This document shows positions 18,201-30,092 of a stretch of 64,000 nucleotides of DNA, piece by piece. The stretch's first letter is position 1; every line of letters begins with the position of its first letter. Source of the stretch: Azospira inquinata (GTDB lineage: Bacteria; Pseudomonadota; Gammaproteobacteria; Burkholderiales; Rhodocyclaceae); contig NZ_CP064782.1 in the NCBI RefSeq assembly GCF_018905915.1, forward strand, positions 992,001 through 1,056,000, read 5' to 3'. Below the pieces are notes generated by a model. That model was not told the DNA's origin, made no database searches, and saw nothing but the letters and a program-made list of their open reading frames with translations. Made by a program: the position numbers and the translations under genes.

Positions 18201-19243
18201 GCTGGTCCGTGACCCCGGATGCATTCCGTCCAGACCAGCTGCCGGCCCACCTCACCATGAATTTCAAGCTGGTGGATGAACATGGGCGCCAACTGGACAT
18301 GAGCCGCAGCCTCAGCGCCCTGCGGGCCGAATGGGGCCGGGAAGCCAAGCAGGAATTCGCCGAGGCCCACGAAACACCCCGGGAATACACCGGGCTTACC
18401 GACTGGACCTTCGACGCCCTGCCCGAGCTCATGGAAGTCACCGTGGGGGGCCAGCGCCTGTTGGGCTACCCGGGGCTGGTGGATGAGGGGGACAGTGCCT
18501 CCCTGCAAGTCTTCGATTCCCCGGAGGAAGCCCTGGTGGCCCATCGCAAGGGCCTCTCCCGCCTGTTCCAGATCCAGCTCAAGGAGCAGGCCCGGTACTT
18601 TGAGAAAAATCTTCCCGGACTCTCCCAGATGTCCATGCAGTACATGGCCCTGGGCTCGGCGGAGGACCTGCGGGATCAGCTGGTAGGCCTGATTTTCCAG
18701 CGGGCCTGTCTGGGGGATCCCCTGCCCACGGACGCCCGCAGTTTCAAGTCCCGCTGCGGCGATGCCAAGAACCGGCTCGGCCTGCTGGCCCAGGAAATCT
18801 GCCGCTTGGTGGGGGCCATTCTGAGCGAGTGGCAGGGGCTGGAGAAAAAACTGGGAGCCACCAAAGGCCACCCGGAAGCGGTACAGGACGTCCGCCAGCA
18901 GGTGGGCCGCCTGATCCACAAACAGTTTGTGGCGGCCACCCCCTTTGAGCGTCTGCAACACTTCCCCCGCTATCTGAAGGCCGCCGCCCTGCGCCTGGAT
19001 AAGCTGAAAGCCAATCCAGCCCGGGACGCCCAGCAGTTAAAGGATTACACGCCCCTGTGGAGTCACTACGAGCGCCGGGCCGTGCAGGTGGCCCGCCAGG
19101 GCGTCCCCAACGCCCAGCTGGAGCAGTTTCGCTGGCTGCTGGAAGAGCTGCGGGTTAATCTCTTCGCCCAGGAACTCAAAACCCCCGTGCCCGTTTCGGT
19201 GAAACGGCTGCAAAAAATGTGGGAAAGCATCCAATATGGTTAA
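15251..19243 (+). CDS. hrpA: ATP-dependent RNA helicase HrpA
   Basis: 1330 residues from ATG 15251, close to the 1300 of Escherichia HrpA. Walker A GETGSGKT at 96-103, DEAH box at 193-196 and SAT motif (ITSATID) are present, followed by helicase-C, HA2 and OB-fold regions and the long C-terminal HrpA-specific domain (PF11898 type). HrpA is a DEAH-box 3'-5' RNA helicase; in Escherichia coli it is involved in mRNA processing and in rescue of stalled ribosomes. A TTG/ATG 87 bases upstream would add a poorly conserved extension, so I prefer 15251. Confidence 0.94.
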   Translation: MKSAPPRSAPLPDFSDCLTTDRPRLRALARTAAQGGPRGDQAREDLNALVERSQAACGERRARLPKPEFAKDLPVNLRREEIKELIAAHQVVIVCGETGSGKTTQLPKICLELGRGAAGLIGHTQPRRLAARSVASRVAQELHTRIGEGVGVKIRFHDRTGPASYLKLMTDGILLAETQTDPYLNAYDTIIIDEAHERSLNIDFLLGYLKQLLVKRRDLKLIITSATIDAERFASHFAHQGRPAPVIEVSGRLYPVEMRYRPVQDDGEDERDLYDAISDGVDELCRLGPGDVLVFLPGEREIREAAETLRKRRFGGPQPEILPLFSRLSAAEQDRVFKTGGGRRIVLATNVAETSLTVPGIRYVVDTGLARVKRYSYRNKVEQLQVEKISQAAARQRAGRCGRVASGVCVRLYDEADFKARSEYTDPEILRSSLAGVILRMKALKLTEVESFPFIEPPLPKAVADGYTQLQELGALDEQNRLTDVGRALARLPLDPAIARMILAARHYGCLEEMLVIAAALSVQDPRERPQEKQQAADQAHHRFADDKSEFLTWLKLWRWYSEELEHKKSQRKLQDHCRANFLSWLRLREWREVHQQLRSMAAELGWLPHAAPAPRDEDGARPPLPEAKLPDLRPELYAPLHKALLTGLLGNIGCRSDESAHYLGARGIKFLIHPGSALHKKAGKWVVCAELTETSRLYARCVARIEPDWLEEVGAHLIRRSYFDPHWEKKSMQVAAYERTTLYGIVVNPKRRINYGPLHPEEGREIFLRQGLVGGEIAEDYARRWPFWQHNQKQIHAIENLEHKQRRQDVLVDDELIYAFYDQLIPAGLYNGADFDKWRKEAERDNPQLLFLAKDDLMRHEAAGVTTDAFPSRMRLGGLEYALSYHFEPGSPKDGVTLVLPLAQLNQVPAPRCEWLVPGLLKEKVVQLVKTLPQRIRAKLVPVPEFAEEFIAWARAEDKRMAPGLIGPLIDFILSARGLNARGWSVTPDAFRPDQLPAHLTMNFKLVDEHGRQLDMSRSLSALRAEWGREAKQEFAEAHETPREYTGLTDWTFDALPELMEVTVGGQRLLGYPGLVDEGDSASLQVFDSPEEALVAHRKGLSRLFQIQLKEQARYFEKNLPGLSQMSMQYMALGSAEDLRDQLVGLIFQRACLGDPLPTDARSFKSRCGDAKNRLGLLAQEICRLVGAILSEWQGLEKKLGATKGHPEAVQDVRQQVGRLIHKQFVAATPFERLQHFPRYLKAAALRLDKLKANPARDAQQLKDYTPLWSHYERRAVQVARQGVPNAQLEQFRWLLEELRVNLFAQELKTPVPVSVKRLQKMWESIQYG

Positions 19244-19339
19244 TTCGGGCCTTTGCCCCCGGCGTCCCGCCTTATCTGGCGGGGTCGCCCTTTTCCAGCC
19301 TGCCCGGCTCGGCGGGCCCATTTTCCTGGGAGTCTCCCC

Positions 19340-20098
19340 ATGTCCGGTCTGATCCTGGCGTTCATGCGCAGCCTCAACACCCTGGGCCGGGGCCGAGCCT
19401 GGGCTTTTTTACTGGCTCCCGCCGGCATCGCCCTGGTGGCCTGGGCCCTCCTCACCATTTTCGGTCTGGAGCGGCTGACCACCCTGTTCCTGGAATTACC
19501 CCCCATGAACTGGGTAGCCTCCTGGGGCTGGCACGGTTTGGCGGGCTTCATGGCCCGGGTGGGCGCCTGGCTGACCCTGCTGGCCCTGGCCTATTTTCTC
19601 GCCATCGCCCTGGCGGGGGCCTGGATTCTCCCTTGGCAGCTGGGCTGGCTGGCCCAGGCCGAATATCCCCGGTTGACGCCTCTGGGTCGGGCAAGCCTGA
19701 TCGGCTCCACCGCCAACAGTCTGTGGGCGGGAAGCCTGTTTCTCTGCGGCTGGCTGGTGACCCTGCCCCTTTGGCTGATCCCGGGCCTGGGCCTCATCCT
19801 GCCCGTGCTCTGGACTGCCTGGCTTTACCGTCGCACCTTCGCCTATGAAGCCCTGAGCACCCACGCCACTCGGGAAGAATGGGCCCAGTTTCGCCGGGAA
19901 CAGGGCCAGCCCCTGCTGCTCATCGGTCTGGCCCTGGCCATTCTTTCCCCGATTCCCCTGGTGGGGCTCCTGGCCCCGGGCTTCGGTGCCTTTGTTTACG
20001 GTCACTTTGCTCTGGGCGCCTTGGCGCGTCTGCGGGCCGAGTCCGCTGAATCCGGCCCCACCGTTATCGACGGCGAAGCCATCCTCATTGATCCCTAA
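19340..20098 (+). CDS. EI24-domain (CysZ-like) membrane protein
   Basis: 252 residues from ATG 19340. Long hydrophobic stretches (about five to six helices) with the EI24 pattern: LILAFMRSL at the N-terminus, LPLWLIPGLGLILPVLWTAWLYRRTFAYEALS in the middle shared with CysZ/EI24 proteins, and LSPIPLVGLLAPGFGAFVYGH near the end. CysZ mediates sulfate uptake, but most EI24 proteins in betaproteobacteria are uncharacterised and no cys gene is nearby, so a sulfate role is not claimed. The next gene starts 10 bases downstream. Confidence 0.75.
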   Translation: MSGLILAFMRSLNTLGRGRAWAFLLAPAGIALVAWALLTIFGLERLTTLFLELPPMNWVASWGWHGLAGFMARVGAWLTLLALAYFLAIALAGAWILPWQLGWLAQAEYPRLTPLGRASLIGSTANSLWAGSLFLCGWLVTLPLWLIPGLGLILPVLWTAWLYRRTFAYEALSTHATREEWAQFRREQGQPLLLIGLALAILSPIPLVGLLAPGFGAFVYGHFALGALARLRAESAESGPTVIDGEAILIDP

Positions 20099-20108
20099 AG
20101 GAGTTCCC

Positions 20109-20891
20109 ATGGAAGTGTCCGCCACCCGCTTCGGCGCCCTCATCATTGGCGACGAGATCATCTCCGGCAAACGCATCGACAAGCACTTCAGCCGATTGGC
20201 GGAGATTCTCGGCGCTCGAGGCCTCCAACTGACCTGGGCCGAATACCTGGGGGATGACCGGGCCCGGCTCGCCGCCACCCTGCAACGCACCTTTGCCAGC
20301 GGCGAAGCGGTGTTTTCCTTCGGCGGTATCGGCAACACCCCGGACGACCACACCCGTCAGGCGGCCGCTGCTGCGCTAGGGGTGGATTTGGTCCTGCAAC
20401 CCGACGCGGAGCGGGAACTACGGGCTCGCTTCGGGGAGGAAACTACGGACGTGCGGCTCCTCCTGGGCACCTTCCCCCGGGGAGCGGAAATCATCCCCAA
20501 TCCGGTAAATCGCATCGCCGGTTTCATGATCCGGGAGCATTACTTTGTCCCCGGTTTTCCCCAGATGGCCCATCCCATGGCGGAGTGGGTACTGGACACC
20601 CATTACCCCCACCTCTTCCATCAAAACATCAAAGCCGATAAGGCGGTCCTGCTCTCCGGCCCCAACGCCTACGAAAGCGCCCTCCTGGACTTAATGGAAC
20701 GGATAGTAGCCACCTACCCGGACCTGCGCCTTTATTCCCTCCCTTCCATGAGCGCGGAAGGGGTGCGCCGCCACCTGGAGCTGGGCGTGGAAGGTGCCCC
20801 CGCCCGGGTCGATGCGGCAATGCAAGATATCTTGCAGGAAGTAGCAGCTCGCCAGCTCACCTGGCAGTGGCGGGACCCGGTCAATCAGTGA
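20109..20891 (+). CDS. CinA/MoaB-type molybdopterin-binding domain protein
   Basis: 260 residues from ATG 20109 behind a good AAGGAG site. The MoCF/CinA fold is shown by ALIIGDEIISGKRIDKH at the N-terminus and FSFGGIGNTPDDHTRQAAA, the equivalent of the nucleotide/molybdopterin-binding GG-G-P-DD loop. The rest resembles the short 'competence-damage' CinA N-domain proteins such as YfaY-like members. Its activity may be pyrophosphatase on ADP-ribose-like compounds, as in CinA, but this is family knowledge rather than visible. It likely shares an operon with the EI24 gene. Confidence 0.75.
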   Translation: MEVSATRFGALIIGDEIISGKRIDKHFSRLAEILGARGLQLTWAEYLGDDRARLAATLQRTFASGEAVFSFGGIGNTPDDHTRQAAAAALGVDLVLQPDAERELRARFGEETTDVRLLLGTFPRGAEIIPNPVNRIAGFMIREHYFVPGFPQMAHPMAEWVLDTHYPHLFHQNIKADKAVLLSGPNAYESALLDLMERIVATYPDLRLYSLPSMSAEGVRRHLELGVEGAPARVDAAMQDILQEVAARQLTWQWRDPVNQ

Positions 20892-20982
20892 GTAACACCG
20901 GCGTCTTTCCGAGCCAGGGAACCGCACCCCAAACCTTTGTTATATATAAAAAATAATTTCCAATTTGATCATCTGTTAGGTG

Positions 20983-21010
20983 TTGACAGTGGAAGCAAAG
21001 CCCATATAAT
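20983..21010 (+). promoter_or_regulatory. Strong sigma-70 promoter of the first phasin gene
   Basis: TTGACA at 20983-20988 and TATAAT at 21005-21010, separated by 16 bases, form a consensus promoter about 110 bases before the phasin start. An AT-rich stretch (20938-20965) just upstream could be an UP element. High expression is expected, as phasins are abundant. Confidence 0.88.
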
Positions 21011-21120
21011 GACTTCCACATGTTGCATCGCAGCAACGATTCCGCAGACGCAATAAGAGAATCGTCATCTTTGGCGAGCATCATCCACCTTTCCGCAGGC
21101 CTTCTATCTTGGAGATGAAC

Positions 21121-21699
21121 ATGACTTTCTTCGCTACCCCCGAACAATTTGCTGCCGCCAACAAAGCCACTGTCGATTCCCTGCTGACCCTGGCCAACAC
21201 CGCTTTCGCCAGCGCCGAACGTATTGCCGCCCTGAACCTGCACACCGCCCGTTCCGTACTGGAAGACGGCGTTGCCAACGCCAAGACCCTGCTGGGCGCC
21301 AAGGATGCTCAAGAAGCCCTGGCCATCCAAGCTTCCCTGGCCCAACCCAGCGTGGAAAAGGCCGTTGCCTACTCCCGCAGCGTCTATGAAATTTCCGCCC
21401 AGACTCAGGAAGAACTGTCCAAGCTGGTGGAAACCCAATTCGCCGAATTCAACAAGAACGTTGCCGGCCTGCTGGACAAGGTCTCCAAGACCGCTCCCGC
21501 CGGCTCCGACGTGGCCGTGGCCGCCGTCAAGTCCGCCATTGCCGCCGCCAACTCCGCCTACGACAGCCTGAACAAGGCCGCCAAGCAAGTGGCCGAAATC
21601 GCCGAAGCCAATGTAGCCGCTGCCACCAACGCCACCGTTAAGGCCGTGGGCGCCACCACTTCCGCTGCTGCCTCCAGCAGCAAGAAAAAGGCCGCCTAA
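21121..21699 (+). CDS. phaP: Phasin (PHA granule-associated protein) 1
   Basis: 192 residues from ATG 21121, chosen because GGAG sits six bases before it. Ala-rich amphipathic helices throughout and the phasin_2 pattern: EQFAAANKATVDSLLTLANTAF, a segment around VLEDGVANAKTLLGAKD, and a Lys-rich tail SSSKKKAA. Phasins coat polyhydroxyalkanoate granules and control their size and number. It has its own consensus promoter and a terminator behind it, and a paralogue follows at 21960. Confidence 0.93.
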   Translation: MTFFATPEQFAAANKATVDSLLTLANTAFASAERIAALNLHTARSVLEDGVANAKTLLGAKDAQEALAIQASLAQPSVEKAVAYSRSVYEISAQTQEELSKLVETQFAEFNKNVAGLLDKVSKTAPAGSDVAVAAVKSAIAAANSAYDSLNKAAKQVAEIAEANVAAATNATVKAVGATTSAAASSSKKKAA

Positions 21700-21742
21700 G
21701 CTTTACCGACAAAGCGCGCTACCGCGCCTTTTCTGCAACACC

Positions 21743-21769
21743 AAAAGCCTCGCCTAAGCGGGGCTTTTT
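21743..21769 (+). terminator. Terminator after phasin 1
   Basis: AAAAGCCTCGC and GCGGGGCTTTTT form an imperfect stem around a CTAA loop with a T-run, 44 bases after the phasin stop. It separates the two phasin genes into independent units. Confidence 0.85.
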
Positions 21770-21959
21770 CTTAGCCTCAGGCAAATTAGCTAACTAATTT
21801 CCGCCGACGCCCGGATTCATTGTGTAACGCCATGGAAAACATTTCCGGGGTATGCTAGTTTGATAGGGGTGGGAGACAAACTACCCCTGGTGTTTCGTTT
21901 CCCGACGCCAATGGAGACTGGCGGAATTTCATATTTTGACGCTACTTGGAGGACTACCC

Positions 21960-22505
21960 ATGAGCAGCACGAACTTGGATCAAATTTCCGCAGCACAAAA
22001 AGCCAACGCCGATGCCTATGTGGCGCTCATTCGCTCCACCTTCGACGGAGTGGAGAAAATCGCTGAACTGAACCTCTCTGCGGCTCGGGAATTCCTCAAC
22101 ACCTCCGTGGAAACCACCCAGTCCCTCATGGGCGCCAAGGATCTCAAGGAAGCGACTGAACTGCAGACTTCCCTGGCTCAACCCAACCTCTCCAAGCTGA
22201 CGGAGTATTATCGGAAGCTGTACGAGTTAATCACGGAGACGCAGAAGGACGTCACGGGGATCATGGAGGAGCACTACAACAGCCTGTCCCAGCGGGCGGC
22301 GTCGGCGATTGAAACGTCTTCGTCCAAGGCGCCGTTGGGAGGCGACGTAATGGCGGCCGCCATGAAGACCCTGATGGGAGCCTCCACCCAGGCTTTCGAG
22401 AACTTCACGAAGTTGAGCAAGCAGATCACAGAGATAACGGAGGGAGGGGTAACGGCGGGGAGCGTGACGGCGAAGGCAGCGCGGAGCACGGCGAAGAAAG
22501 CGTAA
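21960..22505 (+). CDS. Phasin 2
   Basis: 181 residues from ATG 21960 behind TTGGAGG. It aligns by eye with phasin 1: NADAYVALIRSTFDGVEKIAELNLSAAREFL, a segment around TTQSLMGAKDLKEATEL and a basic tail RSTAKKA. Probably a tandem duplicate with a related role on PHA granules. The second half (from about 22200) switches to ACG, GCG and GAG codons, unlike its neighbours, which favour ACC, GCC and GAA. The protein family pattern is kept through the switch. Confidence 0.9.
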   Translation: MSSTNLDQISAAQKANADAYVALIRSTFDGVEKIAELNLSAAREFLNTSVETTQSLMGAKDLKEATELQTSLAQPNLSKLTEYYRKLYELITETQKDVTGIMEEHYNSLSQRAASAIETSSSKAPLGGDVMAAAMKTLMGASTQAFENFTKLSKQITEITEGGVTAGSVTAKAARSTAKKA

Positions 22506-22527
22506 GCCAAGGAATAGGAAGAAATGG

Positions 22528-22552
22528 AACCCGGCGGAAGCCGGGTTTTTTT
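22528..22552 (+). terminator. Terminator after phasin 2
   Basis: AACCCGGC, a GGAA loop, GCCGGGTT and T7 form a strong stem with a U-run directly after the phasin 2 stop. Confidence 0.9.
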
Positions 22553-22742
22553 ATGGGGGGGGCTGGGGGAAGGAGTTGGCGGGAAGCGCTGGCGGCGGGG
22601 AGAAAGGAAGCCTAGAGAGGGGATGCAGGGGTTTTCTCCGTCGGAGGCCGGGAAGCCCACAGCGGATAGCCTAGGCAGCAAGGAAACAAGGAGAGGGAGG
22701 AAGGTAAAGCGAGGAGAAACGAGTGGGGGGAGATACAAAAGT
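22553..22742. other. Purine-rich non-coding spacer beyond the rRNA operon terminator
   Basis: About 190 bases without a gene. The plus strand is strongly G/A-rich, so RNA read from the minus strand would be C/U-rich and G-poor. That composition suits a Rho-utilisation region that could stop read-through beyond the rRNA terminator at 22743-22776. The Rho idea is inference. Confidence 0.4.
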
Positions 22743-22776
22743 AAAAGCCCCCGCCAAGAGAATGGCAGGGGCTTTT
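22743..22776 (-). terminator. rRNA operon terminator
   Basis: AAAAGCCCC...GGGGCTTTT with an inner GCCA/TGGC extension forms a long stem; the minus-strand copy ends in a T-run just past 5S rRNA. Confidence 0.9.
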
Positions 22777-22785
22777 GAGGAGGAG

Positions 22786-22899
22786 CCTGGCGGTGACCTA
22801 CTTTCGCACAAGAGATATGCACTATCATCGGCGCAACTCCGTTTCACGGTCCTGTTCGGGATGGGAAGGGGTGGGTCCAGAGCGCTATGGCCGCCAAGC
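22786..22899 (-). rRNA. rrf: 5S ribosomal RNA
   Basis: The minus strand starts TTGGCGGCCATAGCG and ends GTAGGTCACCGCCAGG, the paired ends of bacterial 5S rRNA, with the internal CGAAC-containing loop (plus gttcg at about 22855-22859) in place. Length about 114. It follows 23S rRNA and is followed by the operon terminator. End positions are accurate to a few bases. Confidence 0.95.
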
Positions 22900-22970
22900 G
22901 TAACTTGTCCGTGCTCCGCTAGGCGGGGCACGCAAAAAGGAGAAAGAGTTGTGATTGCAGCTGAGTTGCT

Positions 22971-22983
22971 ACTTAAAGTTATA

Positions 22984-22992
<9 letters not shown>
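22971..22992. repeat. Left arm of the 23S processing stem
   Basis: A 22-base arm that is an exact reverse complement of 25860-25881. In the precursor RNA the two arms pair and bring the 23S ends together for RNase III cleavage. Confidence 0.85.
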
Positions 22993-25859
<2,867 letters not shown>

Positions 25860-25868
<9 letters not shown>

Positions 25869-25881
25869 TATAACTTTAAGT
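25860..25881. repeat. Right arm of the 23S processing stem
   Basis: Exact reverse complement of 22971-22992, spanning the 5' end of mature 23S rRNA. Confidence 0.85.
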
Positions 25882-26006
25882 CCTCCGAAGAGGCGTTATA
25901 GGCAACTCAGTTTGTGCGTATCGTGCTAGCTGTAACACGATACGATGCAATCACAACTTGTATCTGGTCTTCGGTTGTCGGCAACCAGATACATCTTTCT
26001 CCAATT

Positions 26007-26017
26007 TGTTAAAGAAC
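26007..26017 (-). promoter_or_regulatory. boxA antitermination site in the 16S-23S spacer
   Basis: The minus strand reads GTTCTTTAACA, matching the rRNA boxA consensus bound by NusB/S10. It lies between tRNA-Ala and 23S, where a second boxA is usual. Confidence 0.75.
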
Positions 26018-26085
26018 GAACAGCATTTAAGCTTTCTGACCAAGGGTCAGAGATAAGAGCACTGCGTGCGCTTATCTCTAAGTCC

Positions 26086-26161
26086 TGGTGGAGGCAGACG
26101 GGATCGAACCGACGACCCCCTGCTTGCAAAGCAGGTGCTCTCCCAGCTGAGCTATGCCCCC
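26086..26161 (-). tRNA. tRNA-Ala (anticodon TGC)
   Basis: 76 bases on the minus strand from GGGGGCATAGCTCAGC to TCTGCCTCCACCA, with the anticodon loop TTTGCAA and an encoded CCA end. The T-arm GGTTCGATCC is standard. It sits in the 16S-23S spacer after tRNA-Ile, the common order. Confidence 0.97.
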
Positions 26162-26168
26162 GATAAGT

Positions 26169-26245
26169 TGGTGGGTCAGGTTGGAATCGAACCAACGACC
26201 CCCGCCTTATCAAGACGGTGCTCTAACCGACTGAGCTACTGACCC
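26169..26245 (-). tRNA. tRNA-Ile (anticodon GAT)
   Basis: 77 bases on the minus strand from GGGTCAGTAGCTCAGTC to AACCTGACCCACCA, with the anticodon loop TTGATAA and an encoded CCA end. It lies next to 16S rRNA in the spacer. Confidence 0.97.
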
Positions 26246-26373
26246 TGTTTGTCGGGGCCAGCGGCAAGACCAGGAGCCAGCACCTTTCGGTTACTCCTCA
26301 CTCCTTGCTTCTTACCCCTTGCTGCTCTTTATTGACAACCGATAGGTTGTGGATACTTGGCGGATGCTTTCTC

Positions 26374-27916
<1,543 letters not shown>

Positions 27917-28047
27917 AATCTCTGCTTAAAACTCGCTTGACGGATGTGAATTCAAGTTTCCTTGAACTACATCTGTGTAAGCGCTCAATCTTTTGCCTGA
28001 CTTACGTCAGTACATCCAACCAAGCACCCACACCTATCGGTTGTCTT

Positions 28048-28060
28048 CTTTTTAAAGAAC
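28048..28060 (-). promoter_or_regulatory. boxA antitermination site in the rRNA leader
   Basis: The minus strand reads GTTCTTTAAAAAG, close to the boxA consensus, in the leader between the promoters and 16S rRNA. Confidence 0.65.
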
Positions 28061-28122
28061 TCTCTGCAAATTCAACTACTTACCGCTCTTTTGCAGCGCT
28101 GCCGTAGCAACGAAAGATGCGC

Positions 28123-28151
28123 ATTTTAGAGAAAACCCAGAACCTCGTCAA
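28123..28151 (-). promoter_or_regulatory. rRNA operon promoter (proximal)
   Basis: On the minus strand, TTGACG (28146-28151), 17 bases, then TAAAAT (28123-28128) followed by GCGC, a GC-rich discriminator typical of stringently controlled rRNA promoters. About 205 bases upstream of mature 16S. Confidence 0.85.
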
Positions 28152-28262
28152 CTCTTTTTTGCAGCACCCGGAAAATTTTCTTTCCGTCTGTCGCGCCTTT
28201 CCAACGAATTCCCGGTCGCTTCCGCTTCCTTCACATCCGCCGTCAGTCACAACAGGCCGCGC

Positions 28263-28290
28263 ATTCTATACGTTCCCCAATTACCGTCAA
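28263..28290 (-). promoter_or_regulatory. rRNA operon promoter (distal)
   Basis: On the minus strand, TTGACG (28285-28290), 16 bases, then TAGAAT (28263-28268) followed by GCGCGG. It is 140 bases upstream of the proximal promoter, giving the tandem arrangement usual for rrn operons. Confidence 0.85.
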
Positions 28291-28431
28291 CCCCTAGGGA
28301 ACGCCGGAAAACGCCTTTTCACCCCGATCATCCCTCGAATCCCCACGCAAACAACACCTTAGCTTCCCTATATAAATACGAATTTTTTTAGAAAAATAGC
28401 TTTACCAGAGCGAATTGCCACAAAAGCCCCG

Positions 28432-28463
28432 AAGAAAAACAAAAGGCGACCGAAGTCGCCTTT
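28432..28463 (-). terminator. Terminator after erpA
   Basis: On the minus strand AAAGGCGAC, a TTCG tetraloop, GTCGCCTTT and then TGTTTTTC, starting about 20 bases after the erpA stop. Confidence 0.9.
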
Positions 28464-28483
28464 CATTCCGTTCAGCAAGAAAA

Positions 28484-28831
28484 TTAAACGGAAAAGGAAG
28501 AGCCGCAGCCACAGGTGGAGGTAGCGTTGGGGTTCTTGATGACGAATTGGGACCCCTCCAAGCCTTCCGAGTAGTCGATTTCCGCTCCGACCAAGTACTG
28601 GAAGCTCATGGGATCAATTAGCAGGGTCACGCCATTCTTTTCCATTAGGGTATCGTCTTCGTTGGCCGCTTCATCAAAGGTAAAGCCGTACTGGAAGCCG
28701 GAACATCCGCCACCGGTCACAAACACACGCAGCTTGAGGGCCGGATTACCTTCTTCTTCGATCAATTCCTTGACCTTGTTAGCAGCGCTATCGGTAAAAA
28801 TCAAAGGGCCATTTTCGACAGCCGTATCCAT
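28484..28831 (-). CDS. erpA: Iron-sulfur cluster insertion protein ErpA
   Basis: 115 residues of the HesB/IscA (A-type carrier) family. The three cluster-binding cysteines are Cys43 in [11 protein letters not shown] and Cys107/Cys109 in [10 protein letters not shown]. The [10 protein letters not shown] and [16 protein letters not shown] stretches match the ErpA branch rather than IscA. It delivers Fe-S clusters to apo-proteins, including enzymes of isoprenoid synthesis and respiration. It follows bactofilin on the minus strand by 65 bases and has its own terminator. Confidence 0.95.
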   Translation of the reverse strand: MDTAVENGPLIFTDSAANKVKELIEEEGNPALKLRVFVTGGGCSGFQYGFTFDEAANEDDTLMEKNGVTLLIDPMSFQYLVGAEIDYSEGLEGSQFVIKNPNATSTCGCGSSFSV

Positions 28832-28896
28832 GGTTCATCTCCAATAAGAGTCAAAACAACGCTATTCAGCAAGATCCACGCCAGTTGTCGAACCTG

Positions 28897-29265
28897 CTAT
28901 TCACCCAAAAACCGCAAGGCACCGGAGACCACCGCCCCCTGGCGCACCTCCAAGCTTTTGTATTCCACGTTCCCTGTGACCTTCGCTCCCGCCTGTAGTT
29001 CCAGGGACTCACTCACCGTTAACGGCCCCGCCACTTCCCCGTTCAGGATAGCGTGGGCCACGGAAACGCTGCCTTCCACCCGGCCATGTTCGCTTAGCAC
29101 CAAAATGCTGGAGCCCCCGTCTGCCGCCGTAATATTCCCGACAACCTCACCATCAATACGCAGACCGCCGGAAAACGAGACGTCACCACATACCTTGACT
29201 CCCCGCCCTATCAGCCCATCTATTCTTGAATGGGGCGAAGTCCCCCGCTTTCCACGACCAAACAT
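28897..29265 (-). CDS. Bactofilin
   Basis: 122 residues. A short polar N-terminus leads to a repeating beta-helix domain (about 18-115): GRGVKVCGDVSFSGGLRIDG, EGSVSVAHAILNGEVAG and GAKVTGNVEYKSLEVRQGA, one turn per 17-18 residues, with a short C-terminal tail. Bactofilins self-assemble into non-polar filaments that scaffold cell-wall enzymes and appendage machinery. It starts 17 bases after the DUF6776 gene, so the two are co-transcribed and may work together. Confidence 0.92.
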   Translation of the reverse strand: MFGRGKRGTSPHSRIDGLIGRGVKVCGDVSFSGGLRIDGEVVGNITAADGGSSILVLSEHGRVEGSVSVAHAILNGEVAGPLTVSESLELQAGAKVTGNVEYKSLEVRQGAVVSGALRFLGE

Positions 29266-29282
29266 TCCTGCCTCCCTGAAAA

Positions 29283-30011
29283 CTACAGCCCCACTTCTTG
29301 ATGAATCATCACCGCATCGCCATCCAGAATCTGCACATCCACTGAGGAGATCGCGGCCGCTTCCGGCACACGGAAAGCACCGCGCACACGGACAAAGCGC
29401 TTAACCACAATCAGAAATTCCTTGGAAGCGGCTTGATCGCCGGGGGATGGATAGAAAATCATAGCATCTTTCCCCCCCTGGTTTAGCTTGATCGCCAAAC
29501 GCAGCCGCCCCCGGAATTCCCCCTTTGCAGGCCCAGCTCCGCGCTGAACAACGAACTCATAGACGTAAACGCCCTTGCCGCCAGCCCCCGGTTTTACGGA
29601 AACTCGAGCGATTTTTGGTAGAGCACTATCAGGGACTGGGCCAGGAGCATCCGGGAGCGCCCCGCCTTTCATCCGTTCATAAAAGGTGAGTCGCTCTTGA
29701 AGACGGGAATTTTTTGCCTCCAAATCGGCGATTTGCTGAAGCAAGCCCTGTTTTATCGATTCTTCTACCTTTTTCTGCCCCCCGTCCCGCGCAGAAAAAA
29801 CGCTTGAACCGGCAGCTTTTCCCTCGGCAACTGGCCCCCACCAACGAGCAGCACCAACGCCCGCCACCGTCAGAGCACATCCCACGCAAACGCCAACCCC
29901 CACCTTGAGGTAATCCGGTACCACGCGGCCCACCGGCACCGTTGGGGCATCAATGCCAATCCCCAAGAGGCGCCGCAGCCAACGGAATCTGTGTTTAAGC
30001 GACCTAAGCAT
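29283..30011 (-). CDS. DUF6776 membrane-anchored coiled-coil protein
   Basis: 242 residues from ATG 30011; a GTG at 30029 would add 6, and neither has a clear ribosome site. An Arg-rich cytoplasmic N-terminus, one membrane helix (about 35-57) and a coiled coil (around LQQIADLEAKNSRLQERLTF) precede a beta-rich periplasmic domain with KEFRGRLRLAIKLNQGG-like strands. The layout recalls PilO and other bitopic scaffold proteins. Function is unknown. Its position directly before bactofilin suggests it could anchor the filament to the membrane, which is inference. Confidence 0.75.
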   Translation of the reverse strand: MLRSLKHRFRWLRRLLGIGIDAPTVPVGRVVPDYLKVGVGVCVGCALTVAGVGAARWWGPVAEGKAAGSSVFSARDGGQKKVEESIKQGLLQQIADLEAKNSRLQERLTFYERMKGGALPDAPGPVPDSALPKIARVSVKPGAGGKGVYVYEFVVQRGAGPAKGEFRGRLRLAIKLNQGGKDAMIFYPSPGDQAASKEFLIVVKRFVRVRGAFRVPEAAAISSVDVQILDGDAVMIHQEVGL

Positions 30012-30049
30012 AGCGATATTATGAAGCACATGCCCGCGTCAAACCACAT

Positions 30050-30078
30050 AAAAAAAGCCGCCAAAAGGCGGCTTTTTT
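30050..30078. terminator. Bidirectional terminator after rpsI
   Basis: A6-AGCCGCC, AAAA loop, GGCGGCT-T5. It ends the rplM-rpsI transcript on the minus strand before the DUF6776 gene. Confidence 0.9.
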
Positions 30079-30092
30079 CTGAATCCAGGCGA

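Larger units (their letters stand above)
27917..28483. other. rRNA leader and upstream control region
   Basis: No coding sequence. It holds the leader with boxA, two tandem promoters and an A/T-rich block (about 28368-28400). The erpA terminator from the other side is at 28432-28463. Confidence 0.8.
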
